Positions 1 to 7,265 of a stretch of 8,919 nt of DNA are shown piece after piece. Both the position numbers and the translations under genes were made by a program. Under the pieces are notes generated by a model. It was given only the letters and a program-made list of their open reading frames with translations, was not told the origin of the DNA and made no database searches. The first letter of the stretch is position 1; each line of letters begins with the position of its first letter. The DNA comes from Microcaldota archaeon (GTDB lineage: Archaea > Micrarchaeota > Micrarchaeia > Micrarchaeales > CABMGC01): positions 18,217 through 27,135 of the forward strand of contig JAJZIZ010000002.1 in NCBI GenBank assembly GCA_021846005.1, read 5' to 3'.

Positions 1-2
1 TG

Positions 3-290
3 TGCTACCTGAAAAAACATGGGGCAGACATGTTGTTTGATCAGGAATCTCTGAAGGCCAGGTTTGGAAACCGCGGAGACGCTTCGGAATCCAGTGCCAT
101 GGAAAGGTATAGAGTTATGTCGGCCCTGGCGTTGATGCGTGATAAGGATTTCCTTGCGTCGCTTCTGCAGAGGGACCTTCAGTTTGCCCTGAAACTGAAT
201 TATAAAAGCACAGAAGCGTACTGCCGCGAAGTGATAAGGAGAAGGAGGACTGAGCTGATCACAAATACAATAAGCAAAATAATGTATTGA
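3..290 (+). CDS. 3' end of an unrecognised protein gene, cut by window edge
   Basis: The frame is open from the first complete codon of the window to a TGA at 288-290, so the gene probably begins upstream and only about 95 C-terminal residues are visible. An internal ATG at 30 could also serve as a start. The visible part looks mostly helical and charged, with a basic stretch (VIRRRRTEL) near the end and several Leu/Ala-rich segments. No transmembrane segment or catalytic motif is evident, and I do not recognise a family. It converges on pheT, with 78 nt between the two stop codons. That this frame is coding is inferred from its openness, from codon usage like its neighbours (ATA, AGG, AGA), and from the absence of a competing gene. 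The function is unknown. Confidence 0.6.
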   Translation, partial: CYLKKHGADMLFDQESLKARFGNRGDASESSAMERYRVMSALALMRDKDFLASLLQRDLQFALKLNYKSTEAYCREVIRRRRTELITNTISKIMY

Positions 291-310
291 ATTTACTTCT
301 GGTTGCTGGA

Positions 311-328
311 TTTCCCTCCTCCCCCTCT
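311..328 (+). other. Homopyrimidine tract between convergent genes
   Basis: Eighteen consecutive pyrimidines (TTTCCC, then C/T mix) lie in the 78-nt gap between the stop of the partial gene and the stop of pheT. On the pheT strand it reads as a G-rich purine run located about 40 nt after the pheT stop. It is not a classical archaeal oligo-T terminator on either strand, and no hairpin accompanies it. A role in ending transcription between the two converging units is only inference. Confidence 0.3.
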
Positions 329-368
329 ATTTGATGCGCGGGAAGGATCGTCTTTCGGATTCAGGATG

Positions 369-2084
369 CTAGTTGCCGCTGTTCTTTTTCCTGACGCTTT
401 TTGAAGAAGCGGTTTTTTCTTCGTCATACATCAGGTCAAGATTTATCTCAAAGGCGCAGACAGGTTCCTCAATGCCGAAGTTGTGCAGGACTTCCGGATG
501 AAGCTCGCCGAAAATCCCTATAGGTGCGCCATGCAGGATTATCTCTGCGCATCTGCCCTTTATGAAACTCCCATGTTCGGATTCCCTGGCCTTGAACTGC
601 ATATCCGCCAAATAGGATATTTCCTCGAGAACTGATTTTATTTCATTCAGGTTGGCCTTGGGCCCTGCGCTGACTGCCGCAAGGTGATACTCTTCGGATA
701 TTTTTTTCCTTCTTTCGGCGAACGCCATGTCGAGTTCAAAGAGGCGCTGCGGCATGCTCTCATGCACCGACGAGCCGAGATTTCTGAGAAGCGAGGGCAG
801 GAGCCATGTACGCATCATAGTCAATGAAGCCGATTTTGAGTTCTTGAGGGTTATGCAGCCTATCTTCTCGGATGCAAGATAACTGCTGATGTCATTTATG
901 CGCATTCCGGCAAAATTTAGGGATTCGTTGGTCAGGTAAGTATTGACTGCCTCGCTGAAGCCCATGCCGAGCATCTCTTCCGAGAGAGTCTCGAAATTTG
1001 ATTCAGCCTGGAGAAGAGAGCCCGCCTGCGAAGAAGCCACTGGAAGCGGATTGATGAAGTCGTACCCGTATGCTATGGCTATGTCCTCCACTATGTCCTG
1101 CTCGTTTATGACATCCATTCTGTACTCGGGCACGCGGAACCTGACTTCGTTTCCTACAAGCGCTGCCTCGTAGCCTGCCTTGTTCGCAAGCGATATTATG
1201 TTATTGTAACCCACAGATATTCCTATCTCGGATTCGGCCATGCTCAGCGGAATCGAGAGATATCTCTTCTCAAGTGAAGGAGTCAGCCTCTCGCTTCCCG
1301 AATAGATTATGGATACGGGCCTGACTGAAGCGCCCATGTCCTCGAATATCGAGGCCATCATGTCTGCCGTTTTTTCAACAGGCTCCCTGTACATGCCGGT
1401 TATATCGACAAATAAATTCTTTGTCTTGTTTGTGACTCTGGTGCGCTCGGAGTTGAGTATTGGAATGAGGGAAATGACTCCGCTGCGGTCCTTGAGCGCA
1501 GGATAGCGGCCTGTGCCCCTGAGGATATGTCCGTACTTTAAGCCCTTCTCGCTTCCCTTGAGCACATCGCTGAAGAGCCTCTCCTTTTTTTCATTCAGCG
1601 GAATGTATTTTTCGTCCTCGTATGCGTTGTAGTGCAGAGGAGGCTCCATCTTGCTGAGGTCGTGCAGGCCTATCGCAATCTTTTTGCGCGACCTCCCGTA
1701 TGTCTCGGATAGCTTTTCTGAGAAATTTATCAGGTCTGGAAGCGCTTCTCCGGACAAGGATATGCCATGTGCCACAATGCCCGCTATGAAAGGCCTTACC
1801 GCCGCGGCTTCCTTGCCGATGGTTATGGAAAACTCAGGAGATGCATCCTGCAGTTCGTATTTTAGGCGCTTGGACTTATGTTCAAAATTTTTGTAGGCCC
1901 TCGCGAAGCCGATGGCGCTGTAGAGGTCGGGCCTGTTAGGGGTTATCTCTATGCTGACTTCCTTTTCGGTTATGCGCTCGGTCTCAAAGCCCATCTTGTA
2001 GGATGTCTCCCTGACGCTCTCCGGAGTGGTGCCTTTGGGAAGAAGGCCGAAAAGATATTCCCTGTTGAATGTTATTACCGGCAT
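369..2084 (-). CDS. pheT: Phenylalanyl-tRNA synthetase beta subunit (archaeal type)
   Basis: This is the non-catalytic beta subunit of cytoplasmic PheRS, which pairs with PheS to charge tRNA-Phe. In this family it carries the editing (B3/B4) and tRNA/scaffold domains. The 571 residues fit archaeal/eukaryotic PheT, not the larger bacterial form with its N-terminal tRNA-binding domain. The N-terminal B1 part has the conserved ITPNRPDL (residues 47-54). A B3/B4-like editing region spans about 95-230, including IAIGLHDL (136-143) and VTNKTKNLFVDITG (217-230). A B5 domain follows at about 275-345, ending in the characteristic VPEYRMDVINEQDIVEDIA stretch. The remaining C-terminal half is the catalytic-like core (B6/B7), and the last ~15 residues are a Lys/Ser-rich tail. 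The ATG start shares its A with the TGA stop of pheS (TGATG), implying translational coupling in one transcript. No damage is seen. Confidence 0.97.
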   Translation of the reverse strand: MPVITFNREYLFGLLPKGTTPESVRETSYKMGFETERITEKEVSIEITPNRPDLYSAIGFARAYKNFEHKSKRLKYELQDASPEFSITIGKEAAAVRPFIAGIVAHGISLSGEALPDLINFSEKLSETYGRSRKKIAIGLHDLSKMEPPLHYNAYEDEKYIPLNEKKERLFSDVLKGSEKGLKYGHILRGTGRYPALKDRSGVISLIPILNSERTRVTNKTKNLFVDITGMYREPVEKTADMMASIFEDMGASVRPVSIIYSGSERLTPSLEKRYLSIPLSMAESEIGISVGYNNIISLANKAGYEAALVGNEVRFRVPEYRMDVINEQDIVEDIAIAYGYDFINPLPVASSQAGSLLQAESNFETLSEEMLGMGFSEAVNTYLTNESLNFAGMRINDISSYLASEKIGCITLKNSKSASLTMMRTWLLPSLLRNLGSSVHESMPQRLFELDMAFAERRKKISEEYHLAAVSAGPKANLNEIKSVLEEISYLADMQFKARESEHGSFIKGRCAEIILHGAPIGIFGELHPEVLHNFGIEEPVCAFEINLDLMYDEEKTASSKSVRKKNSGN

Positions 2085-3568
2085 CAGATCATCCTGCGGT
2101 TCCTGAGCCAGCCTATGCCTCCGTTGTACAGCTCGGCCACGCTCTTTATGCTTGAATCGTTGAGCAGCAGTATGCGCTCAAGCCCCGAGCCCCAAGCCAG
2201 CACGGTTATGTTTTTCCTTGGCACGCCTGTTATCTCGTTGCGTATTATTCCTGCGCCGCCCATCTCTATAAGCTCCTTTGTCTTTTCCGAATATGCGTAG
2301 AATTCAACGCCAGGCTCCACGAACGGGAAGTATGCCGGCTTGAACCTCAGCTCGAGGCCCAGCGGCCTGTATATCGAGATCATTATGTGGAAAAGGTTTG
2401 AGAGCGTGAGATTCCTGCTTATGACTATTCCTTCATGCTGGTAGAAATCGGCAAGATGCCGGTAGTCTATGTTCTCGTTCCTGAAGACCCTGCCTATGGA
2501 GAAGAACTTTGCAGGGAGGCCGCCGCTGCCTGTATCTTCATGCCTTTCGCTTAGAACCTTTCGTATGTTTCTGACGGATATGTTTGTAGTGTGCGTCCTG
2601 AGAAGCGCCTGCTCGGCCTCAGCTTTGCTCCATTCGCCGCCCCATGACTCGATGTGCGCCTTGGCTATCATCTCGGCAGATTCCTCGCCCGAGATGCTTA
2701 TCTTGCCGGGATTTGAGAGATAAAAGGTATCCTGCAGATCCCTGGCAGGATGGTCCTGCGGCACGAAGAGCGAATCGAAAACCCAGAATGCGGGCTCTAT
2801 TATAGGGCCTGTACTCTGTATGAAGCCCATCGAGAGATAAGAGTTCTTGAGCTTTCTCGATAGCAATCTTACCGGATGCCTTACCGCGGCATTTGACCTT
2901 TCGACATTCAGATCGATGCCGTAAGGCTTGAATTCCCTGCCCTGCCATGAGCCCGATGATATCATGCCTTTGTCAAGCGCGTCTATCCTGTCGGCCTGTC
3001 TTTCCTCAGAAAGTTCTGCGAGTCCTTTTGGAGTTGCCTTGACCCATGAGATCTCGCGCTTCTTTTTTATTGTTATAAGGCCTCTGCCCATGAGATTCAG
3101 GACTGTCTGTTTCTCGGATTCGATAAGCGAAAAATAGCTTTCAGGCTTTTTGCCTATGGATCGCAGCGCATTTCCCTCCTCTGTTCCTGACTTGATGGCC
3201 TTCTCGCCTTCATGCGTCAGTGTTATGATGCCATTGCTTATCTCGGCGAGTCCTTTCTTCTTTGCCCACTGAAAGCCTATGCGCTCCTCTTTGCTCTTCA
3301 GCGATGATACGCTGAGCTTTCCGACCGATGCCTTTTTCAGGAGGTTCTCTTCGGGCATCATCTCCGCGATGTAGGACTGGCCTTCAGCCGTAAGCTCCAC
3401 TGACTCGGTCTCGGTGCGCTCTGCTTCCACGGCATTCCTGTGCAGAAGGTTCTCGACGGCCCAGAGGAGCTCTTCACGCTTCATGCCTGTCTCGCTGAGC
3501 AGCTCTGCTATGCCAATAGGCTTGCCGCCCTTGAGCGCGTTCATTAAAGTGTATTCGTAACGATGCAT
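2084..3568 (-). CDS. pheS: Phenylalanyl-tRNA synthetase alpha subunit, catalytic
   Basis: This is the catalytic class II subunit that activates phenylalanine with ATP and transfers it to tRNA-Phe as part of an (alpha-beta)2 enzyme. The 494 residues match archaeal/eukaryotic PheS. Residues 1-190 form winged-helix-like repeats (hydrophobic/charged helices ending in LTAEGQ, LTHEGEKA and ATPKGLAEL), as in the tRNA-contacting N-terminal domains. The catalytic core follows: GFIQSTGPIIEPAFWVFDSLF with PQDHPARD (270-277), class II motif 2 around FFSIGRVFRNENID (355-368), the Phe-pocket strand FPFVEPGVE (414-422), and motif 3 as WGSGLERILLL (459-469). The loop usually reads F(T)EPS in relatives but is FVEPG here. 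pheS is the first gene of the pheS-pheT unit. Its ATG lies about 32 nt from a strong TATA box with no Shine-Dalgarno, so the mRNA is probably nearly leaderless. Confidence 0.97.
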   Translation of the reverse strand: MHRYEYTLMNALKGGKPIGIAELLSETGMKREELLWAVENLLHRNAVEAERTETESVELTAEGQSYIAEMMPEENLLKKASVGKLSVSSLKSKEERIGFQWAKKKGLAEISNGIITLTHEGEKAIKSGTEEGNALRSIGKKPESYFSLIESEKQTVLNLMGRGLITIKKKREISWVKATPKGLAELSEERQADRIDALDKGMISSGSWQGREFKPYGIDLNVERSNAAVRHPVRLLSRKLKNSYLSMGFIQSTGPIIEPAFWVFDSLFVPQDHPARDLQDTFYLSNPGKISISGEESAEMIAKAHIESWGGEWSKAEAEQALLRTHTTNISVRNIRKVLSERHEDTGSGGLPAKFFSIGRVFRNENIDYRHLADFYQHEGIVISRNLTLSNLFHIMISIYRPLGLELRFKPAYFPFVEPGVEFYAYSEKTKELIEMGGAGIIRNEITGVPRKNITVLAWGSGLERILLLNDSSIKSVAELYNGGIGWLRNRRMI

Positions 3569-3596
3569 TGAGGCACTAAAGAAAATAGAATATACC

Positions 3597-3606
3597 TATT
3601 TAAATA
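3597..3606. promoter_or_regulatory. Shared palindromic TATA box, divergent pheST/pheA promoter
   Basis: TATTTAAATA is a perfect palindrome, so the archaeal TATA consensus TTTAAATA is read on both strands (3599-3606 on + and 3604-3597 on -). The centre of each copy is about 31.5 nt from the pheA ATG (3634) and 32.5 nt from the pheS ATG (3568). Archaeal start sites usually lie about 26 nt from the TATA centre, which puts both starts roughly 5-7 nt before the ATGs. No other TATA-like box occurs in the 65-nt gap and neither gene has a Shine-Dalgarno. The minus-direction copy is preceded by purine/A-rich GAAATAAG, a plausible BRE. The plus-direction upstream bases (ATATACC) are less BRE-like. Start sites are predicted, not measured. 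Confidence 0.72.
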
Positions 3607-3633
3607 CTTATTTCAATTATTCACTCTGAATCT

Positions 3634-4470
3634 ATGCTGAAAGTTGCAATACAGGGAGAGCGGGGATCGTACAGCGAGGCTGCTGCGCTTGGCTATTTCG
3701 GCAACGCGCGCATAATTACATGCGAAACCTTCGAGGACGCTTTTGATTCTGTCGGCAGCAGTGCCGACTGCGCTTTCGTGCCCATAGAGAACTCGATAGA
3801 GGGCATAGTCACCCAGGTATGCGACCTTCTTCTGAAAAAAAAGCTCATGGTATTCGGCGAAGGAAGGCTTAGGATAAGGCACTGCCTGATAGCAAACAGA
3901 GGAGTCAGCATAAAAGATATCAAGACAGTCTATTCCCACCCGCAGGCGCTTGCGCAGAGCAGGAAATACCTTGAAAGACTTGGGGTTGAACTGATTCCGT
4001 TCTCCGACACTGCCAAGGGCGTGATGATGATAAAAGAGAAGAGGATGATGGATGCCGCAGGAGTCGCCAGCGCCTATGCCGCTGAGCTTTACGGAATGAG
4101 AATACTCAGGAAGAACCTTGAGAGCCATGGCAGCAATACCACAAGATTCTTCGCTATTTCAGACAGGGAAACGCATAAGGAAAAAAAGCCAGGCCCTGGA
4201 ATGAAAAGCTCGATAGGCATCATAACAAAAAACGTCCCTGGATCGCTCTACAGGGCTCTCGGCTGCCTTGCCGAAAACGGCGTGGACATCACATACCTGC
4301 AGTCAAGGCCGGTGCATGGAAAACCCAACAAGACCGCGTTCTATATGGAATGCGAAGGCTCAACCGAAGGCCATGATTTCAAGGCCGCACTGGATGGCCT
4401 CGAAAAGCATGCCGAATCAATCAAAAAAATAGGCTCATATAGAGAGAGCGGGGCGCTGCTCAATAGATGA
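3634..4470 (+). CDS. pheA: Prephenate dehydratase with C-terminal ACT domain
   Basis: This enzyme converts prephenate to phenylpyruvate (loss of water and CO2), the committed step of phenylalanine synthesis. The 278 residues are the normal size of a monofunctional enzyme, with no chorismate mutase domain. The catalytic domain (about 1-180) shows GERGSYSEAAA at the start, PIENS (50-54), SHPQALAQ (101-108) and GSNTTRF (166-172), whose Thr-Arg-Phe is the catalytic signature. The ACT domain (about 193-270) has GIITKNVPGSLYRAL and YLQSRP (221-226). Relatives that bind Phe for feedback inhibition normally have ESRP and GAL at these two sites; this protein has QSRP and GSL, so allostery may be altered. 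The ATG is about 32 nt from the shared TATA box, with no Shine-Dalgarno. The stop overlaps the next gene as ATGA, indicating an operon. Confidence 0.96.
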   Translation: MLKVAIQGERGSYSEAAALGYFGNARIITCETFEDAFDSVGSSADCAFVPIENSIEGIVTQVCDLLLKKKLMVFGEGRLRIRHCLIANRGVSIKDIKTVYSHPQALAQSRKYLERLGVELIPFSDTAKGVMMIKEKRMMDAAGVASAYAAELYGMRILRKNLESHGSNTTRFFAISDRETHKEKKPGPGMKSSIGIITKNVPGSLYRALGCLAENGVDITYLQSRPVHGKPNKTAFYMECEGSTEGHDFKAALDGLEKHAESIKKIGSYRESGALLNR

Positions 4471-5372
4471 ATATGGCGAGGTATATGCCGAAAAAACATT
4501 ATTATCTTCTGGAAACCTTTGAACCTACACTGGCATTCGGATTGCTTGCCGCGCTTCTTGGCGTTGCGGCGGCGTGGCATTTCGGAAGCCTGAAACCCTT
4601 CAGCGCCATGCTCGCTGTCATAGGCATAATACTTGCACAGATAGCGGTGAACCTGATAGACGACTATGTGGATTACACATCAGGGCTTGACAAGGAAACC
4701 AAAAAAACAAAGTTCAGCGGAGGAAGCGCGCTCTTTGGAAAGGGAAAGGCGGAACCGAGAATCGTACTGGCAATCGGGCTCTTCGCGTTTATAGTTGCCG
4801 CAGGAGTCGGGATCTGGCTTGTTGCCGGAAATCTTGCACTGCTCCCCATATTCGCAGTCGGCGCTGTTGCGGTTCTCCTCTATGCCAGATATCTTACCAA
4901 GATACCCTTCCTATCTGAGCCGCTAATGGCGCTCAGCTTCGGATTAATAGCAATAGGCAGCTTCATCGCTTCTGGAGGAAGCCTGGGAATGGCATGGCTT
5001 TTTGCCCTTCCGGCCCTTGCATCGGGAATACAGGTAGGAGAGGCAGGAACGGCAAACTCCGTGCCTGACAGAAAAGCCGACGGAAAACACGGAAGAAGAA
5101 ATGTCGTAGTCATGCTGAAAAGCAACAGGAAGGCTGCTCTTTTCTATATCGGACTCTATACGGCTGCGCTGTTTTGTGTGGTCTCCGGAGTCATGCTCAA
5201 GGCCATACCGTACTATGCGCTGGCGGTTTTCCTGACGGTGCCTGCGATGGCAGCTGCAGCATGCGGAATTTCGAAGTACAATGGTAACACGGAGAGATAT
5301 GAAAAGGTAATGGCGCTGGCAACCATGGCGGAATTCACCTTCATGCTCATACTTGTCCTCGCATTCCTTTGA
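4467..5372 (+). CDS. menA: UbiA-family prenyltransferase, MenA-like
   Basis: This is an integral membrane enzyme of the UbiA superfamily that joins a polyprenyl diphosphate tail to an aromatic acceptor. The best guess for the acceptor is 1,4-dihydroxy-2-naphthoate, giving demethylmenaquinone. The first Asp-rich motif is NLIDDYVDY (62-70), followed by SGLDKETKKTKFSGGSALF; the T-x-FSGGS pattern is typical of MenA-like members. The second is NSVPDRKADGKHGRRNVVV (197-215), with D201 and D205 as metal/diphosphate ligands. About seven to nine hydrophobic segments fill the 301 residues. The ATG overlaps the pheA stop (ATGA), so it is cotranscribed and coupled; in-frame ATGs at 4473 and 4485 are less likely starts. 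A polyprenyl synthase and a UbiE methyltransferase nearby support a quinone role. A lipid (DGGGP synthase-like) role is a weaker alternative. Confidence 0.85.
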   Translation: MNMARYMPKKHYYLLETFEPTLAFGLLAALLGVAAAWHFGSLKPFSAMLAVIGIILAQIAVNLIDDYVDYTSGLDKETKKTKFSGGSALFGKGKAEPRIVLAIGLFAFIVAAGVGIWLVAGNLALLPIFAVGAVAVLLYARYLTKIPFLSEPLMALSFGLIAIGSFIASGGSLGMAWLFALPALASGIQVGEAGTANSVPDRKADGKHGRRNVVVMLKSNRKAALFYIGLYTAALFCVVSGVMLKAIPYYALAVFLTVPAMAAAACGISKYNGNTERYEKVMALATMAEFTFMLILVLAFL

Positions 5373-5399
5373 AAGCATTTAGACAAAAAAAGTTTTGCC

Positions 5400-6226
5400 A
5401 TGAACCGAGCTGAACTTGATGAAATATCCTGGAGCATGCATCCAAAAATCAAATCCGCAAAGAGAAACAAAGCAGAAACCGCATACATAGACTCTGTTGT
5501 GAGATTTGCAGGCAGAAAAACAGGCAAAACGCATAAGACCATCCTTGACGTTCCATGCGGAACAGGCAGGCTTCATGCCTATCTCAGGAAATACGGATAT
5601 AATGTTTCAGGAATCGATGCGAATGAGGCATTCATAATTAGTGCAAGGAATAAATACCGCAGGCATATGGCGGATTACCATACTGCCGATATGAAATCAT
5701 TTAGGCTAAACAAAAATTCGATGTGGTTTTGTGCTGGTTCACTAGTTTCGGTTATCTGGGTAGACAGGGCGATCTTCTCGCCGTCAAGTCGTTCGCATGC
5801 CACCTGAACGACTCGGGCATTCTTCTGCTCCATGTGCTGAATGAGGAATGGTATTCAAAGGAATGGGAAAATGCGCATAAAAAGAATTATGAAACTAACG
5901 AAGGCAGGAACTTCTTGAGGCTTGCTTCCACATCACTGTCAAAGAAAAAAGGGCATTTGTACCTGAACCATTCGTCTAAGATATACAAGAAATCCAATGA
6001 CAACCTTCTATTGTCAAGGAAATTAAAGCAGGCGATTAGGATTTATACCATGCAGGAGATAACAAAAATGTTCGAAGAGGCTGGAATCAAAACAAAATAC
6101 GTATTTGGAGGCACTTCATTGAAACCTGGAAAGGACGAAAAGACATTGCTCATTGAAGGATACCATAATCGCCGGGATGCCAGAGGCCATAGTGGTGGGA
6201 AAGAAAAACAAGCAGGACATAAATAA
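5400..6226 (+). pseudogene. Class I SAM-dependent methyltransferase, frameshifted
   Basis: Two frames together encode one methyltransferase of about 275 residues. The first frame (from the ATG at 5400) has motif I, ILDVPCGTGR (48-57), GID at the end of the second strand (71-73) and DMKSF (97-101). At the five-A run 5712-5716 the homology jumps one frame back: KFDVVLCWFTSFGYL, SGILLLHVLN and, near the C-terminus, RIYTMQEITKMFEEAGIK, ending at TAA 6226. Adding one A restores LNKKFDVVLC, as in intact relatives. Uncorrected, the first frame runs on with unrelated residues to a stop at 5807. This is either a real single-base deletion or a homopolymer sequencing error; programmed slippage is less likely because the site is not a canonical X XXY YYZ heptamer. 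The gene lies 27 nt after the prenyltransferase stop, probably in the same operon. The methyl acceptor is unknown. Confidence 0.85.
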
Positions 6227-6292
6227 CCCAGCAGCTTATGCTTGCTAAAATGAATAATCGCAATGCAGGATTTAGCACGCTGCCCGATGCAG

Positions 6293-6327
6293 AATAAATA
6301 TAAACATGAAAGGAGAGAGAAATATAG
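6293..6327 (+). promoter_or_regulatory. Candidate promoter for the polyprenyl synthase gene
   Basis: The 148-nt gap after the methyltransferase holds two A/T-rich boxes, AATAAATATAAA (6293-6304) and GAAATATAG (6319-6327), separated by a purine run AAGGAGAGAGA. Either could act as a TATA box; the predicted starts would then be about 6325 or 6349, leaving a 26-50 nt leader before the ATG at 6375. The purine run could serve as a BRE for the second box. There is no Shine-Dalgarno just before the ATG. Readthrough from the pheA operon is also possible. Confidence 0.4.
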
Positions 6328-6374
6328 ACTGAGAGTATTGATGCGGAACGGTCGCCTCGAAAAATGCTGGTTGA

Positions 6375-7265
6375 ATGGAAAAAAGCCTTGATATACCCGA
6401 AAGGATAAGGAAGTACACCGACGAAACGGTAGCCAGGCTTTCGGCCATGAATATCTCCCATTTCATAAATGATGAGCTTGCGGAGCCAGCAAGATACCTG
6501 CTGGACAACAGGGGAAAACTGCTCAGGCCGGTGCTCGTTTTCCTGGGTGCCGAGTACATAGGCGCGGAAGACATAGGATCTTATATAGGACTTGCTGAAG
6601 CCATTGAGCTCCTCCATACCTCCTCGCTTGTTCATGATGACATAATAGACGGGGATTTGACAAGAAGAGGCATGCCTTCAACGCACTCTAAATTCGGGGT
6701 GGAGGCCGCAATACTGGCAGGCAATGCGCTTATATCAGGAGCGATACAAAGCGCGAGCCCTTATGGCAGCGACGTCGTAAATGCGATATCGAAGACTGCC
6801 ATGAAAATGTGCGCGGGAGAGATGCTTGACTTCAGATACAGGCAGCGAAGCGGGACAGCAAACATAGGCGAGTACATGGAAACCGCAGGAATGAAAAGCT
6901 CTTCGCTCATAGGCACTTCGACAAGCATAGCCGCAGTGTACAGCCACGACGGAAGAAGCGGCGAGCTTTACGATTTCGGATTCATGCTTGGCACGGCATT
7001 CCAGATAAGGGATGACATAATTGATTTCTACGCCGAGGAAGCAAAACCAGGCAGAAGGCTCAACATAGTCGGCTGCATGATGGAAAACGAAAAGCTGGAC
7101 AAGGAAGAAGCAATCAGGAAGGCCGCGGCGATGAATGTGGAACAGGTAGAGAAAGCAATAGGGAAGCTGGGCACAGGAAGCGAATCTCTTCCATTCAAGC
7201 AATATGCGGAAAAGGTAGCAGTGAGAGGCCGGGAGATAGAAAGGCTCATGATGGACAGGTCATGA
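6375..7265 (+). CDS. Trans-polyprenyl diphosphate synthase, long-chain type
   Basis: This enzyme extends an allylic diphosphate with isopentenyl diphosphate to make an isoprenoid chain. The 296 residues show NRGKLLRP (45-52), the first Asp-rich motif LVHDDIID (85-92) followed by RRGMPSTH, then GEMLDF, GMKSSSLIG, and the second Asp-rich motif FQIRDDIIDF (209-218). Positions 4 and 5 before the first motif are both Ser (HTSSLVHDD). Small residues there, as in heptaprenyl/octaprenyl synthases, allow long products, whereas aromatic ones stop at C15-C20; a quinone tail is therefore the likely product, by inference. After the second motif the usual GK..G.D...GK.TLP segment is degenerate (PGRRLNIVGCMM). 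An in-frame stop sits immediately before the ATG, so the start is firm. The 3' end overlaps the convergent ubiE by 6 nt. A GGPP synthase for membrane lipids is the main alternative. Confidence 0.92.
   Translation: MEKSLDIPERIRKYTDETVARLSAMNISHFINDELAEPARYLLDNRGKLLRPVLVFLGAEYIGAEDIGSYIGLAEAIELLHTSSLVHDDIIDGDLTRRGMPSTHSKFGVEAAILAGNALISGAIQSASPYGSDVVNAISKTAMKMCAGEMLDFRYRQRSGTANIGEYMETAGMKSSSLIGTSTSIAAVYSHDGRSGELYDFGFMLGTAFQIRDDIIDFYAEEAKPGRRLNIVGCMMENEKLDKEEAIRKAAAMNVEQVEKAIGKLGTGSESLPFKQYAEKVAVRGREIERLMMDRS

Noticed and set aside
311..328. G-quadruplex on the - strand downstream of pheT
   Set aside because: The purine run has only three separable G tracts of three or more, so a stable three-layer quadruplex is not supported.
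1878..2300. 140-residue open frame on the + strand across the pheT/pheS junction
   Set aside because: It is antisense to two strongly conserved synthetase genes, shows no family features, and follows from the codon bias of the opposite strand.
3613..4128. 171-residue open frame on the - strand inside pheA
   Set aside because: It is an antisense shadow of the catalytic domain of PheA, with Cys/His-rich nonsense composition and no recognisable motif. It would also run across the pheST/pheA promoter.
5705..5725. Programmed -1 frameshift in the methyltransferase
   Set aside because: The local sequence is CAAAAAT in the zero frame, not a canonical slippery heptamer, and no downstream stem is evident. 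A missing A in a homopolymer is simpler.
6341..6391. Tiny upstream ORF (MRNGRLEKCWLNGKKP) overlapping the polyprenyl synthase start
   Set aside because: Short frames like this are expected by chance. There is no Shine-Dalgarno, and it is unclear that the transcript begins upstream of it.
6150..6635. 161-residue - strand open frame over the methyltransferase end and polyprenyl synthase start
   Set aside because: It overlaps conserved coding sequence on the other strand, has low-complexity aromatic composition and resembles no family.
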